Positions 17,530 to 26,563 of a DNA stretch of 64,000 nt are shown in pieces. This stretch comes from JANMZO01 sp963763135 (GTDB lineage Bacteria > Actinomycetota > Acidimicrobiia > Acidimicrobiales > JANYDT01): positions 496,001 to 560,000 of the forward strand of contig CAVXNJ010000004.1 of NCBI GenBank assembly GCA_963763135.1, written 5' to 3'. Under the pieces are notes generated by a model. That model was given only the letters and a program-made list of their open reading frames with translations. It had not been told where the DNA came from and did not search any database. The position numbers and the translations under genes were made by a program. Positions within the stretch are counted from its first letter, which is position 1, and the number at the start of each line of letters is the position of its first letter.

Positions 17530-19950
17530 TTAGCGAGGGTGCAACCGAATCGGGACCGATTTCGATCCAGGTGTCCCGGATTTGGGATCGTGGTGGGAAA
17601 TGGGGATAAGTACGTTCGCCTCGGGATAGTAGGCACCTGCACACCCGAGCGGGATCGGATACTCGACGACTCGAAGTCCACGCATCCATCGAGACTCTGA
17701 TCCGCACCGGCTTTCTACGTCGACCGCCGAACCCGCAACGAAACCCAGGCGGGTGATGTCCTCGATGTTGAGCAGGACGATTCGTCGGTCACCGTGGAGC
17801 CCGCGGTACCGGTCATCGAAGCCGTAGATCGTCGTGTTGTACTGATCGTGTGAACGCATCGTTTGCAGCATCAATTCGCCAGTGAGCGACTCGCCAGAGA
17901 CCGATTCACCAGTGACCGACTCGCCAGAGACCGATTCGCCAGATTCCGATCGAACGGCGTGGAGTTCGGGGGGCCCGGCTTGGGCTGGGTCGCTTCTGAT
18001 GTTCGATGGAACTCGTTGCACGATGAACTGCGCCTTGCCGGTTGTCGTGGTGAATTCCCGTCGTCGGGCCGGGTTGTCGAGGGTGAAGCCGTCTCCGCGG
18101 ATGCGGTCTTCGAAATCGTCGAACCCTTCCACCACCCCGGCGATATGTGCACGTATGATCCGGTTATCGCGTCCGCAGCTAACCCAGTCGATGACCGGTG
18201 TGTTCGGGCGACCGGCCAGAACTCTCGAAGCCAGCTCGGCAATGACCGATGTTTCGCTCCGTAGCAGCGGGGATTTCGGAGGAGCGTAACCGGTCGACGC
18301 GTGGACCCTCGACATCGAATCTTCGACGGTGACCGATTGCCGACAACCCTGGAGTTCGTCACGTTCCATTCGCGAGAGAACCGGAAGGATGATGGTCTCT
18401 TCGCCGAACAGATGCGAACGGTTGAGCTTGGTGGCGATCTGCACGTTGAGTCCTAACGTTCGCATCGCCATCTCAACTCGTTCCGTGTCGGGCACCGCGT
18501 CGACAAAGTTTCCGCCAAGCCCGACAAGCACATCGAGTCGACCAGCGAGCAGGGCCTCGACCGTGGCAACGACATCGACGCCTGGTTCGGTCGGTGGCGT
18601 GAACGAAAAGTGTTTTCCGAGGCGCTGGAGAAACGGAAGGGCGGGCTTGTCCCAGACCCCCATCGTCCGATCCCCCTGAACGTTCGAATGTCCGCGAACC
18701 GGGCACAGCCCGGCGCCGGGCCGTCCGATGTGGCCACCGAGCAGCATCACGTTCACCATCTCGTGAACGGTGTCGACGCCCGAGGTGTGCTGGGTCACTC
18801 CCATCGCCCAACAAAGGATGATTCGCTTTGAACCCGCCCAGAGACTCACGAACTCGTCGGCGTCAGTCGACGAGAGGCCGGTGGCCTCCAGCAAGTTCGT
18901 CGGTGACGAGTCGATCACGGCGGTACGCCATTCATCGAGCCCCGATGTGAACCGGTCGATGAACTGCCGGTCGATGGCGCCTAAAGCGTTGGGTTCGGTG
19001 AGTAGACGGTAGGCCAGGTAGCGGAAAAGCGCATGATCGCTCCCCATCCGCAACGGAAGGTGCAGATCGGCCATGACGGTTCCCGGACCGATCAGACCGC
19101 GAGGCGTTTGCGGGTTCTTGAAACGTGTCAGTCCCGCTTCGGGAAGCGGATTGACAGCGATGATCGTTGACCCGGCCGCTTTGGCTGCTTCGAGCGTCGC
19201 GAGCATTCGAGGATGATTCGAGCCAGGGTTCTGTCCAACGATCACGATGAGGTCGGCCTTCGGAAAATCCTCGAGTTGCACCGTGCCCTTGCCGATCCCG
19301 ATCGATTCGGCGAGTGCCACGCTTGTGGGTTCGTGGCACATGTTCGAACAGTCGGGAAGGTTGTTGCTCCCATAACCCCTCACGAAGAGTTGATAGAGGA
19401 ACGCCGCTTCGTTGCTGGTGCGGCCCGACGTGTAGAACGCGGCTCGCGAAGTCTCAGTCTCCAGAAGACGGTCGGTGACGCGGGAGAGTGCCGCGTTCCA
19501 ACTGACCGGCTCAAAATGACTGCTTCCTCGTCGACGGAGCAGGGGTCCGGCGAGGCGACCCTGCTGCCCGAGCCACCACCGACTCTGATGTCGGAGTGAG
19601 TCAACGTCGTTGTTCTTCCAGAACGCATCATCGATGACTTCATCGAGCATCTCCTCGGCGACCGCTTTCACCCCCTGTTCGCAAAACTCTGCGCGCTTAC
19701 GTTCACCCGCGTCGAGTTCCGGCCAGGCGCACCCCGGGCAGTCGAATCCCTCGGGTTGGTTGATACGGGTCAGTGCGGTGAAGCTGTCGACCAACCCCAT
19801 TTTCGAACGAGCGCGCTGAATGGTGACCAGAACAGCGGGTACACCCGCTGCGGAAACCCGGACCGCGTGTTGTTGAAAGGGCGGCGTGACCGAATTGGCG
19901 GGCTCGGATGCCTTTCCGAAGGCCGTGATCGGTTCCATGTTCGTCTCCAC
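17530..19950 (-). CDS. FdhF/YdeP-family molybdopterin oxidoreductase, alpha subunit
   Basis: An 806-residue bis-MGD molybdoenzyme of the YdeP-like group. The N-terminus has Cys71, Cys74 (FDCPGCAW) and Cys90, a likely iron-sulfur cluster site, and SNMCHEPT places Cys205 where formate dehydrogenases carry the Mo-ligating Cys or Sec. The molybdopterin-binding core fills about 130-560 and the dinucleotide-binding C-terminal domain starts about 695. A low-complexity insert of repeated (S/T)GES(V/L) units lies at about 669-692, just before that domain. Members of this family act in acid or formate-related redox reactions but most are uncharacterised. An alternative ATG four codons downstream (19938) is possible. 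No fdhD or partner subunit is nearby. Confidence 0.9.
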   Translation of the reverse strand: METNMEPITAFGKASEPANSVTPPFQQHAVRVSAAGVPAVLVTIQRARSKMGLVDSFTALTRINQPEGFDCPGCAWPELDAGERKRAEFCEQGVKAVAEEMLDEVIDDAFWKNNDVDSLRHQSRWWLGQQGRLAGPLLRRRGSSHFEPVSWNAALSRVTDRLLETETSRAAFYTSGRTSNEAAFLYQLFVRGYGSNNLPDCSNMCHEPTSVALAESIGIGKGTVQLEDFPKADLIVIVGQNPGSNHPRMLATLEAAKAAGSTIIAVNPLPEAGLTRFKNPQTPRGLIGPGTVMADLHLPLRMGSDHALFRYLAYRLLTEPNALGAIDRQFIDRFTSGLDEWRTAVIDSSPTNLLEATGLSSTDADEFVSLWAGSKRIILCWAMGVTQHTSGVDTVHEMVNVMLLGGHIGRPGAGLCPVRGHSNVQGDRTMGVWDKPALPFLQRLGKHFSFTPPTEPGVDVVATVEALLAGRLDVLVGLGGNFVDAVPDTERVEMAMRTLGLNVQIATKLNRSHLFGEETIILPVLSRMERDELQGCRQSVTVEDSMSRVHASTGYAPPKSPLLRSETSVIAELASRVLAGRPNTPVIDWVSCGRDNRIIRAHIAGVVEGFDDFEDRIRGDGFTLDNPARRREFTTTTGKAQFIVQRVPSNIRSDPAQAGPPELHAVRSESGESVSGESVTGESVSGESLTGELMLQTMRSHDQYNTTIYGFDDRYRGLHGDRRIVLLNIEDITRLGFVAGSAVDVESRCGSESRWMRGLRVVEYPIPLGCAGAYYPEANVLIPISHHDPKSGTPGSKSVPIRLHPR
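17876..17945. repeat. In-frame tandem repeat inside the molybdoenzyme gene
   Basis: About five 15-base units, grouped as two near-identical 30-base blocks, encode the peptide repeats SGESV / TGESV / SGESL on the minus strand. The repeats keep the frame and lie in a linker between the catalytic core and the C-terminal dinucleotide-binding domain, where length changes are probably tolerated. Confidence 0.75.
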
Positions 19951-20134
19951 TGTTCGCGTCAGGCTCCAACGGCCGCGTCAGTCATGGTTCCCGAAACAAA
20001 CGCACCCTAAACGGACGGTCCGCCGCAGGACGGGCGAAGACGGTACTGCCACTCCCTTCGCAACTACTCCAGTGCTCCTCTGGTTGTCTGGCCGCCTTGC
20101 GGGTTAGTGTGCCGACAACCGCGAAGGAGCGACC

Positions 20135-20977
20135 ATGACAGAAGGCCCAGCCACAGCAGCAACCAGTGAGCCCGAGAGGGTGCGATGGGACGTGCCAGCT
20201 CCCGGCGTAGGCCGGGCAACCCTGGCCCGACCCGACAAACGCAACGCCCAGGACATGAAGATGCTCCGGCAACTCGATGCGGTCCTCGATCGTGCGATGG
20301 CCGACGACGAGATCAAGGTCGTGATCCTCGCTGCCGACGGGCCCGACTACTCCTCCGGTCACGATCTGAAGGACCCCGATAACAAGATCGGGCGGGCCAC
20401 GCCAGCCGTCCATATGGCGATCGAGGAGGAGGTCTACGTCGGCCTGTGCTGGAAGTGGCGCAACCTGCCAAAGCCGACGATTGCCCAGGTCCAGGGTCGC
20501 GTGATCGCGGGTGGGCTCATGCTGGTGTGGCCCTTCGACCTCATCGTCGCGAGCGACGACGCCATGTTCTCAGATCCGGTAGTCACATTTGGTGTGAACG
20601 GCCACGAGTACTTCGTGCACGCCTACGAACTGGGGCAACGCAAGGCGAAGGAGATGTTGTTCACCGGTCGGCCGCTGTCGGCGCGCGAGTGCGAGCAGCT
20701 CGGCATGGTGAACAAGGTGGTGCCTCGCGACCAACTCGAATTCGCCACGTTGGAGATGGCCACGCAGATCGCCACCCGTCCGTCGTTCGGTCTTCGGCTC
20801 GCCAAGCTGGCTGTGAACAACAGCATGGATATCCAGGGGCAGTGGTCGTCGATTCAATCGGCATTCGGCCTCCATCATCTCGGCCATGCCGCGGCGCGAC
20901 TTGCCTATGGCGGGTCACCCGTTGCTCCGGCCGATCTCTCGGTGGGCGCCCGCGGCGTGCCAGCGACTGCGCAATAG
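20135..20977 (+). CDS. Enoyl-CoA hydratase/isomerase (crotonase) family protein
   Basis: A 280-residue crotonase-fold protein; ATG at 20135 with GAAGGAG about 7 bases upstream. The oxyanion-hole segments are visible: SSGHDL (about 73-78) and QGRVIAGGLML (about 118-128), the second in the place of the usual G-x-AxGGG. The region that holds the two hydratase glutamates reads SDPVVTFGVNGHEYF, which does not match the standard ECH Glu144/Glu164 pattern, so simple hydratase activity is doubtful; isomerase, hydrolase or thioesterase-like activity is possible. It acts on acyl-CoA thioesters in the cytoplasm. It is flanked by opposite-strand genes. Confidence 0.88.
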   Translation: MTEGPATAATSEPERVRWDVPAPGVGRATLARPDKRNAQDMKMLRQLDAVLDRAMADDEIKVVILAADGPDYSSGHDLKDPDNKIGRATPAVHMAIEEEVYVGLCWKWRNLPKPTIAQVQGRVIAGGLMLVWPFDLIVASDDAMFSDPVVTFGVNGHEYFVHAYELGQRKAKEMLFTGRPLSARECEQLGMVNKVVPRDQLEFATLEMATQIATRPSFGLRLAKLAVNNSMDIQGQWSSIQSAFGLHHLGHAAARLAYGGSPVAPADLSVGARGVPATAQ

Positions 20978-21003
20978 CGCGATCGACTGGCGGCGACCCG
21001 TCG

Positions 21004-21910
21004 CTATGTTGCGGGGGCGATGATCTTCAGCATGCCGGGTCGCACAGACAGTTGGCATGGAAGCTCACCGAGCCTTTCACCGTCGGCGTAGTACGCCAGA
21101 CGCCGGTCGGCCGAGATGGTTGCACTGGTGGTCCGCCAGGTCGAGATGTCGGAACGGCTCATGTGGGTGCCTTTTGTGGCCTGCGGCATGAGCGACGTCA
21201 GTCGAAGGACATTGACACCGTGTACGACGAACACGTCGAGTGCGCCGTCGTCGATTGCCGCGGTCGGAACCATGTTCAGGCCGTGGCCGTACCGACCGGA
21301 GTTCGCCACCATGACCATATGTGCGCGAATCGTTTTCGTCGTTGGAACGGCGCCGGCGTCGGTCGGCGAAGAGGTTTCGATCGTGGCGTTGAACCGCCGC
21401 CATCCGACCGTTGCGAGGAACGGGGCCACCCGGTAGAGGACCGTTGGTGGCACCCAGCGGAACCGGTTGATCATGTCCGTCGAGCGGCCGTCGAGGCCGA
21501 GGTAGATATTGCCCGGGACAAACTGGTCACCGATCTGAATCAGGTCGATGGATCGGGTCGGTCCCTCGCCGAGCAACCTGCGCGAGTTGATCTGGTTCGT
21601 TCGGAATGTTGAGCGCGCTCACCAGGTCGTTTCCCCGACCCGACGGGACTATGGCCATCGTCGCTCCGCATGGAGCGACGCCGGTCACGATGTCTCGGAC
21701 CGTGCCGTCGCCACCCACCGCCACGACGATCCGGCCAGCCTCGGCGGCGTCGGCGGCGGCCTCGGTGGCGTGGGCCCGGCTGTGCGATTCGATCGACTCA
21801 ACTGTGTGGCCCGCTTGCTGCAGAAGCGCAGCGACCTGCCTCCATCGCTCGGCCGCGGTTCCTCCACCGGCGATCGGGTTGACGATGGCAGTGAAGTTCC
21901 GAGGTGTCAT
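21004..21910 (-). CDS. Diacylglycerol/lipid kinase-like protein (YegS/BmrU family); frame broken near 21580
   Basis: The ATG read from 21910 opens with NFTAIVNPIAGGG, the nucleotide-binding strand of this family, followed by VAVGGDGT and PSGRGND, the GGDGT and GTGND-type motifs of diacylglycerol kinases. The frame stops at 21527, but the rest of the C-terminal domain (MLGEGPTRSIDL through NSGRYGHG and DDGALDV) is in another frame from about 21576 down to 21004. The change falls at a CGCG run near 21581-21584; the total is one base over or two under a multiple of three. A restored protein of about 302 residues has the normal length. It would phosphorylate diacylglycerol or a related lipid with ATP. 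Confidence 0.87.
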
Positions 21911-21992
21911 GTGGGTGCGAGACCTTGTGCTGGTGGACGACGGGTCATGGTTCAACGATGAAGACAATAGGCCCGTGTATCGACCGGTCTGG

Positions 21993-22009
21993 CCCCTCGC
22001 GTCGAGGGG
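21993..22009. other. Short strong hairpin
   Basis: CCCCTCG (21993-21999) pairs perfectly with CGAGGGG (22003-22009) around a 3-base loop. It lies in the divergent region between the lipid kinase and serine hydrolase genes, immediately left of the inverted-repeat element, so it may be a leader structure rather than a terminator. Confidence 0.5.
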
Positions 22010-22010
22010 G

Positions 22011-22176
22011 CTAGTGTCCCGTAAGCCAAATTCGCTGCATAATTATCGGCCAGCTTCGGCCGTCGCTGCCTCCTCGGCGTTGCGGTTGGGTAAAGCAGGC
22101 GCTGCCTTCTGCGTCGTTGCGACGACCAAACCATGGCTCGCAAATTACGCGACCGTCTTAACTTACGGGACACTAG
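22011..22176. mobile_element. MITE-like element with perfect 15-bp terminal inverted repeats
   Basis: The left end CTAGTGTCCCGTAAG (22011-22025) is the exact reverse complement of the right end (22162-22176). The 166-bp unit has no room for a transposase, and the interior is less GC-rich near both ends than the surroundings. The outermost CTAG is itself a palindrome, so it may be either part of the repeat or a 4-bp target duplication, leaving an 11-bp TGTCCCGTAAG repeat. It fills most of the gap of about 330 bases between the lipid kinase and serine hydrolase genes. The family assignment is unknown. Confidence 0.7.
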
Positions 22177-22241
22177 GTCGTTTGACCATAAATGAGGCCG
22201 TATTCACCATTGTTGCGACGGCTCACGGGTGAAACGATCTC

Positions 22242-23582
22242 GTGGTGATGCCGCTTCAGACCCCCCGTCGAGTTGGAACCCTACGGGGAACCGTCGCGGT
22301 GTCGTTCGCGGTGTTCGTCGCGGTGGCCGTTCTGTTCGGTGGGCCGGTGGCCGCCGCTCAACGACGCACATCCGTCGGAGTACAGAACACAACCGGGAAC
22401 GCGGCCAAAGCGTCGAAGAGAGCCACCGGTCCCAAGCCGGGCAAACGGTCCAAGCTCAGGACGACTGGCGATACGCCACGTAACGTCACGCCGCCGATCG
22501 TCACGCCGCCGATCGTCACTCGCCCCAACGCTGCACAACCGGTCCCGTCGATTCCGGCCCCGACTCCAGTATCGATAAGCGCGCCTACTTCACCCGCTTC
22601 TCCACCGCAATCGGTTCGGCAGTCACCACAACCGGCCGCGCCAACCTTGGAGCTTGACCCAGCGCGTCGTCAGCGCCTTCAGGCCATCCTCGAAACGTGG
22701 ACCGCTGGTCAAACCGATATCGAGTCGATGACGGTGGCGATGCGCGTCGCCGGACAGACATGGGAAGCTGCGGCCCGCCGAGACCGCGGGCCAGCCCCCG
22801 ATCCGAAGGCCCGGTACCGCGCCATGAGCATCACCAAGACCGTCACTGCATCGTTGGTGTTCCGCTCGGTCGAGGACGGCCTTATCGATTTGGATGCTCC
22901 GGTTCCGGTCCTTGATGGCGTTGGTGTCGCGGTCCCAGCGGACATCACGGTGCGTCGGCTCCTCGCCCATCGCAGCGGACTGGCCGACTACACCGAAGCG
23001 CCGGGGTACCTCGCCGACCAGCCGATGACCCCGGAGAAGGCGGTTGAGCTCAGCCTCCGAGCCCCACGGGTCGCTCCGCCGGGAACCGCGACCCGTTATG
23101 TCAACAGCAACTATCTCCTCCTCGGTCTGCTGCTTCAACAGGTCCATCACCGCCCGTTCGCTGACCAGGTGGCCGATCTCGTCGCCCCGCTTGGCCTGGT
23201 CGACACGCGCGTAGAACCACCCGACCGGCCGGGATGGGCCGGCTTCGCTTCGGGTGGAATCATGTCTACGGCCTCGGACATGGCCCGATGGGGAGACGCG
23301 TTGTTCACCTCGGATCGGATCGTCTCGCCCGAATCGATGCAAGTGATGTCGACGACCGGTGATCTCCAAGGTGGCCTCGGGCTGTGGGCCGTGTGTCCGT
23401 GCGATGGATCCCCCGGACTGAAACGGTTTATTGCGATCGGTCACTTCACGGCAGCTGGTGGAATGTTTCACTTTCCACGCACCGGTATCACGCTCGTCAT
23501 GAAAGCCGAACCGGCGACCGGCGACACGATTTCGCGCATGATCGCCCTCCACGATGCGTTGGCTGCAGAACTCCTTCAGTGA
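22242..23582 (+). CDS. Secreted serine hydrolase, beta-lactamase / D-alanyl-D-alanine carboxypeptidase family
   Basis: A 446-residue protein with an N-terminal signal or anchor helix (about 14-39, ending VAAAQ), a basic then Pro/Thr/Ser-rich linker (about 40-135) containing repeated VTPPI units, and a class-C beta-lactamase-like domain. The catalytic SxxK is SITK (Ser196, Lys199) and the second motif is YVN (Tyr286). The third KTG-like box is not obvious; the corresponding strand reads IGHFTAAGG. It should act outside the cytoplasm on D-Ala-D-Ala-like peptides or esters. It is clearly paralogous to the C-terminal third of the next gene, sharing VRRLLAH, APGY, SNYL and SGGI motifs. It starts at GTG 22242, with ATG at 22248 as an alternative. 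Confidence 0.87.
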   Translation: MVMPLQTPRRVGTLRGTVAVSFAVFVAVAVLFGGPVAAAQRRTSVGVQNTTGNAAKASKRATGPKPGKRSKLRTTGDTPRNVTPPIVTPPIVTRPNAAQPVPSIPAPTPVSISAPTSPASPPQSVRQSPQPAAPTLELDPARRQRLQAILETWTAGQTDIESMTVAMRVAGQTWEAAARRDRGPAPDPKARYRAMSITKTVTASLVFRSVEDGLIDLDAPVPVLDGVGVAVPADITVRRLLAHRSGLADYTEAPGYLADQPMTPEKAVELSLRAPRVAPPGTATRYVNSNYLLLGLLLQQVHHRPFADQVADLVAPLGLVDTRVEPPDRPGWAGFASGGIMSTASDMARWGDALFTSDRIVSPESMQVMSTTGDLQGGLGLWAVCPCDGSPGLKRFIAIGHFTAAGGMFHFPRTGITLVMKAEPATGDTISRMIALHDALAAELLQ

Positions 23583-23689
23583 ATCCTTTTTGAATCCTCA
23601 AGACCGGTTCGAGCCCGTGGCAAGTGACCACTGAGCCATTCGGCCTGTCTCGCTATAGACCGCAAAATGTGGGTCGATAACACAAGGCG

Positions 23690-26491
23690 ATGCCGACCGA
23701 ACGACAGAACTCGAAGACGCGCGATGCCGCATTCGATCTTCTGCGCGCCGTTGCTCTGGTGCGCATCGTGTTTTGGCATCTCTTCGCCCAGAAATGGATG
23801 ACGTGGATTGCGGCGATACCCGTCATGTTCTTCGTCGCCGGGTCAATGCTCGAGCGTCCTGGTCGCCACCGCGTGTTTCTCTACAGGCGTCTGCGTCGGA
23901 TATTGCTGCCGTTGTGGGTCTATGCGTCGGTTGTTGCACTGACCTGTGCCTGGACCGGCCACCTTCGTGGAGCCTCGGCCAAGGGGATCGTCCGGGCACT
24001 CACCTGGGTCGTTCCGGTTGTTGATCCGACATCGACGGGCTGGGATGGCGGATGGTTGTCCAACCATCTCTGGTACCTGCGGGCATACGTCTGGATGCTG
24101 TTTCTCGCCCCCTTGGTCATTCGTCTGTCGAAGCGGTTGGGTGTTGCGGCGGTCGGCGTCGTTACCGGAGTGATCGCGTTGGAGGTCGCCGCTCGATTCC
24201 ATGTTCCGTTGCTGGGCTCGGGACCGGTTCGGCTCGTCCTCGGCGATGCGGTGGCGTACGGCTTCTTTGCCGTGTTGGGAGTTTGGTACAGCGGAGCTTC
24301 CGTCAAGCCGGCAGCGAGACGGCTCCTGCTTGCGTCGATCGCCTGTACCTCGGCGGCGATCGCGTTTGCCTTCAACGTCGGGCTTCCGTCGGAAGGGGTG
24401 AACGGGTCGTATCCGGCGATCCTCTTGGTCGGCGGTGCGTGGCTGGCACTCATAGGCGCGGGCGAGCGTTGGATCCGTGACCTGGCCGACAGGCCATTTG
24501 TTCGGCGTGTGTCGAACCGAATTTCGTCGCGGTCACTGTCGGTATACCTGTGGCACCCGGCGTGCATCGTCGTGGCCCGCCGACTTGTCGTCATAGACGG
24601 GATCCTCGCGAATGGATTGTTGATCATCGCAACGCTCGTTCTGGTGATCGCCACCGTCGGAATTGTTGGCTGGGTAGAGACCATCGCTTCGCATCGGGCT
24701 CCCTCGGGTGAACGGTTGAACCGTCGGAACGTTCTGCGCAGCGCCCTGGCCTCGGTGGTGATCGCCGCTGCAGCGGTGCCGCTGGTGGGAGCGCACGCTA
24801 CGGCCCTCTCGGCGGCGGGTGAATCAGGCAACCAGTCGGGAACAACGGTCGCTTCTGCCTTTGTCGTCGGAATCCCGGCACCTTCGGCACGTGACGCGCT
24901 GAGCGACGCGGCGTTTGCCGCGACTCCGGCTGACCGGTCAGATGAAGTGGCGACGACGGTTGCTCAGCCGACCGACGCGGAGCCCTTCGCATTCGAATCC
25001 GGCGTACCCGTGGCTGTTTCATCAAGCGCATGGTCGAAGTCGGACTCTTCGTCGACTACTCCTTCTTCGTCATCCGTCCCCGTCCTCCGGTCAACCGTCC
25101 CACCGGCCATGCTGGCCCTGGTTCGTCCGGCGAAGCACGACGTGGCGCCGCCGTCGACCGTAACGAGCACCAAGCGTCGAACGGCATCGAGGACCGACTT
25201 GAAGAGTCACCTCTCCGACACCGGTGTCGTGGTCCAATCGGCGAAGGCGGTGCCAACCACTCAAGCAACCTCCGTGCCAAAGTCACGTGCGGTGCCGAAG
25301 ACCGCCACGACTGGGGCACGGAATCGTGCCGTCGCCCCAAAGACCCCACCGAGTTTGTCAGTACCGAAGCCCTCAACGCGTCAAGCGGACAAGTCGGCGA
25401 CGACCGTTGCGCCTGCGCCGACGGGGGCGGAGTCGATCACGACGAGTTCGAGCACGGCCACCACTTCGGTGGCCCCGACGACACGCCCCACGACAACGGC
25501 AAGTGCGTCAGCCAGGCCCGCTTCACCCGCGCCAGCCGTAGCAGACGAGTCCGTCGACAGCCCGGGCCGGCTGAACGAAGCCGATCTCCAGCATGCACTC
25601 GACGCGTGGAGAGCTACGGCCAGTCCGAGGCCGAAGACCATGGTTCTCGCGCTGAAATCCGGGACACAAACCTGGGTGGCCAAGTCGCCGGATGGGGGAG
25701 TCGCGTTCCAAGAACCCGAAGCGGTATTCGGTATTGCGAGCCTCACCAAGACCTTCACTGCCGCCTTGGTGCTGCGTGAGGTGGAGAAGGGAACCATCGG
25801 GCTGGACACGCCGGCGCCAGCGGTGAAAGGTCTCGAGGTGCCGGTCCCTCCGGGTGTCACGGTGCGTCGTTTGCTGACCCACACCACCGGTCTCGTTGAC
25901 TACAACGAAGCTCCGGGCTACCACGCCTGGGAGCCGATGACTGCGCTCAAGGCGGTAGCGCTTTCGTTCGCCGCGCCTCAGAAGGACGGTCTCGGACTCA
26001 CCGTCAGATACGCAAACTCCAACTACCTGTATCTCGGACTTCTCCTCGAGCAGGTCACAGGTACGTCGTACCGAGAGCTCGTCGCGGGGTTGGTCTCCGA
26101 CGCCGGTCTGCAGCACACGACCGTTGATCTGACTCCCCAGAACGGGTGGGTCGGGTTCTCGTCGGGCGGCATCGCGTCAACCCTCGCTGATTTGGCGACC
26201 TGGGGCCAGGCGCTGTTTACGCCCGGTACGGTCCTAAGTGCGCATGGTGTTTCGCTCATGACGACGCTCGGCGACATGAATCTGGGCCTGGGAGCGTGGC
26301 CGATGTGCCCCTGCTGGACCGACAATGGTGGCACCAAGCGGTACACCGCGATCGGTCACAACACTGCGACGGGTGGAATGTTCTATTTCCCGGCGACCGG
26401 GATCACGCTGGTGGCGATGTTCGAAGGAGCGACCAATGACATGGTGTCGCTGATGAACGCACTCACCAAGGCGATGTCGAACGGGTCCTGA
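23690..26491 (+). CDS. Fusion protein: acyltransferase-3 membrane domain + linker + beta-lactamase-family serine hydrolase
   Basis: A 933-residue protein in one uninterrupted frame. Residues 12-330 form about ten membrane helices of the acyltransferase-3 (OafA-like) family, with the RIVFWH motif placing the likely catalytic His at 30. A further helix (about 348-372) would bring the chain outside. Residues 375-625 are a long Ser/Thr/Ala/Pro-rich linker. Residues 630-933 are a serine hydrolase with SLTK (Ser684, Lys687) and YAN (774-776), closely similar to the protein encoded just upstream. A membrane O-acyltransferase joined to an extracytoplasmic D-Ala peptidase or esterase suggests coupled addition and removal of acyl groups, or modification of peptidoglycan or glycolipid; this is inference. 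Confidence 0.87.
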   Translation: MPTERQNSKTRDAAFDLLRAVALVRIVFWHLFAQKWMTWIAAIPVMFFVAGSMLERPGRHRVFLYRRLRRILLPLWVYASVVALTCAWTGHLRGASAKGIVRALTWVVPVVDPTSTGWDGGWLSNHLWYLRAYVWMLFLAPLVIRLSKRLGVAAVGVVTGVIALEVAARFHVPLLGSGPVRLVLGDAVAYGFFAVLGVWYSGASVKPAARRLLLASIACTSAAIAFAFNVGLPSEGVNGSYPAILLVGGAWLALIGAGERWIRDLADRPFVRRVSNRISSRSLSVYLWHPACIVVARRLVVIDGILANGLLIIATLVLVIATVGIVGWVETIASHRAPSGERLNRRNVLRSALASVVIAAAAVPLVGAHATALSAAGESGNQSGTTVASAFVVGIPAPSARDALSDAAFAATPADRSDEVATTVAQPTDAEPFAFESGVPVAVSSSAWSKSDSSSTTPSSSSVPVLRSTVPPAMLALVRPAKHDVAPPSTVTSTKRRTASRTDLKSHLSDTGVVVQSAKAVPTTQATSVPKSRAVPKTATTGARNRAVAPKTPPSLSVPKPSTRQADKSATTVAPAPTGAESITTSSSTATTSVAPTTRPTTTASASARPASPAPAVADESVDSPGRLNEADLQHALDAWRATASPRPKTMVLALKSGTQTWVAKSPDGGVAFQEPEAVFGIASLTKTFTAALVLREVEKGTIGLDTPAPAVKGLEVPVPPGVTVRRLLTHTTGLVDYNEAPGYHAWEPMTALKAVALSFAAPQKDGLGLTVRYANSNYLYLGLLLEQVTGTSYRELVAGLVSDAGLQHTTVDLTPQNGWVGFSSGGIASTLADLATWGQALFTPGTVLSAHGVSLMTTLGDMNLGLGAWPMCPCWTDNGGTKRYTAIGHNTATGGMFYFPATGITLVAMFEGATNDMVSLMNALTKAMSNGS

Positions 26492-26563
26492 CGAGGTACG
26501 GTCAACGCGTGACGTTGTGCCTTCTGGAAGGACGACCCGGAGAGAAGTCGGTATCCTCCGTGG

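Noticed and set aside
22011..22176. A complete insertion sequence
   Set aside because: The unit is 166 bases with no transposase frame; only a non-autonomous element or relic is supported.
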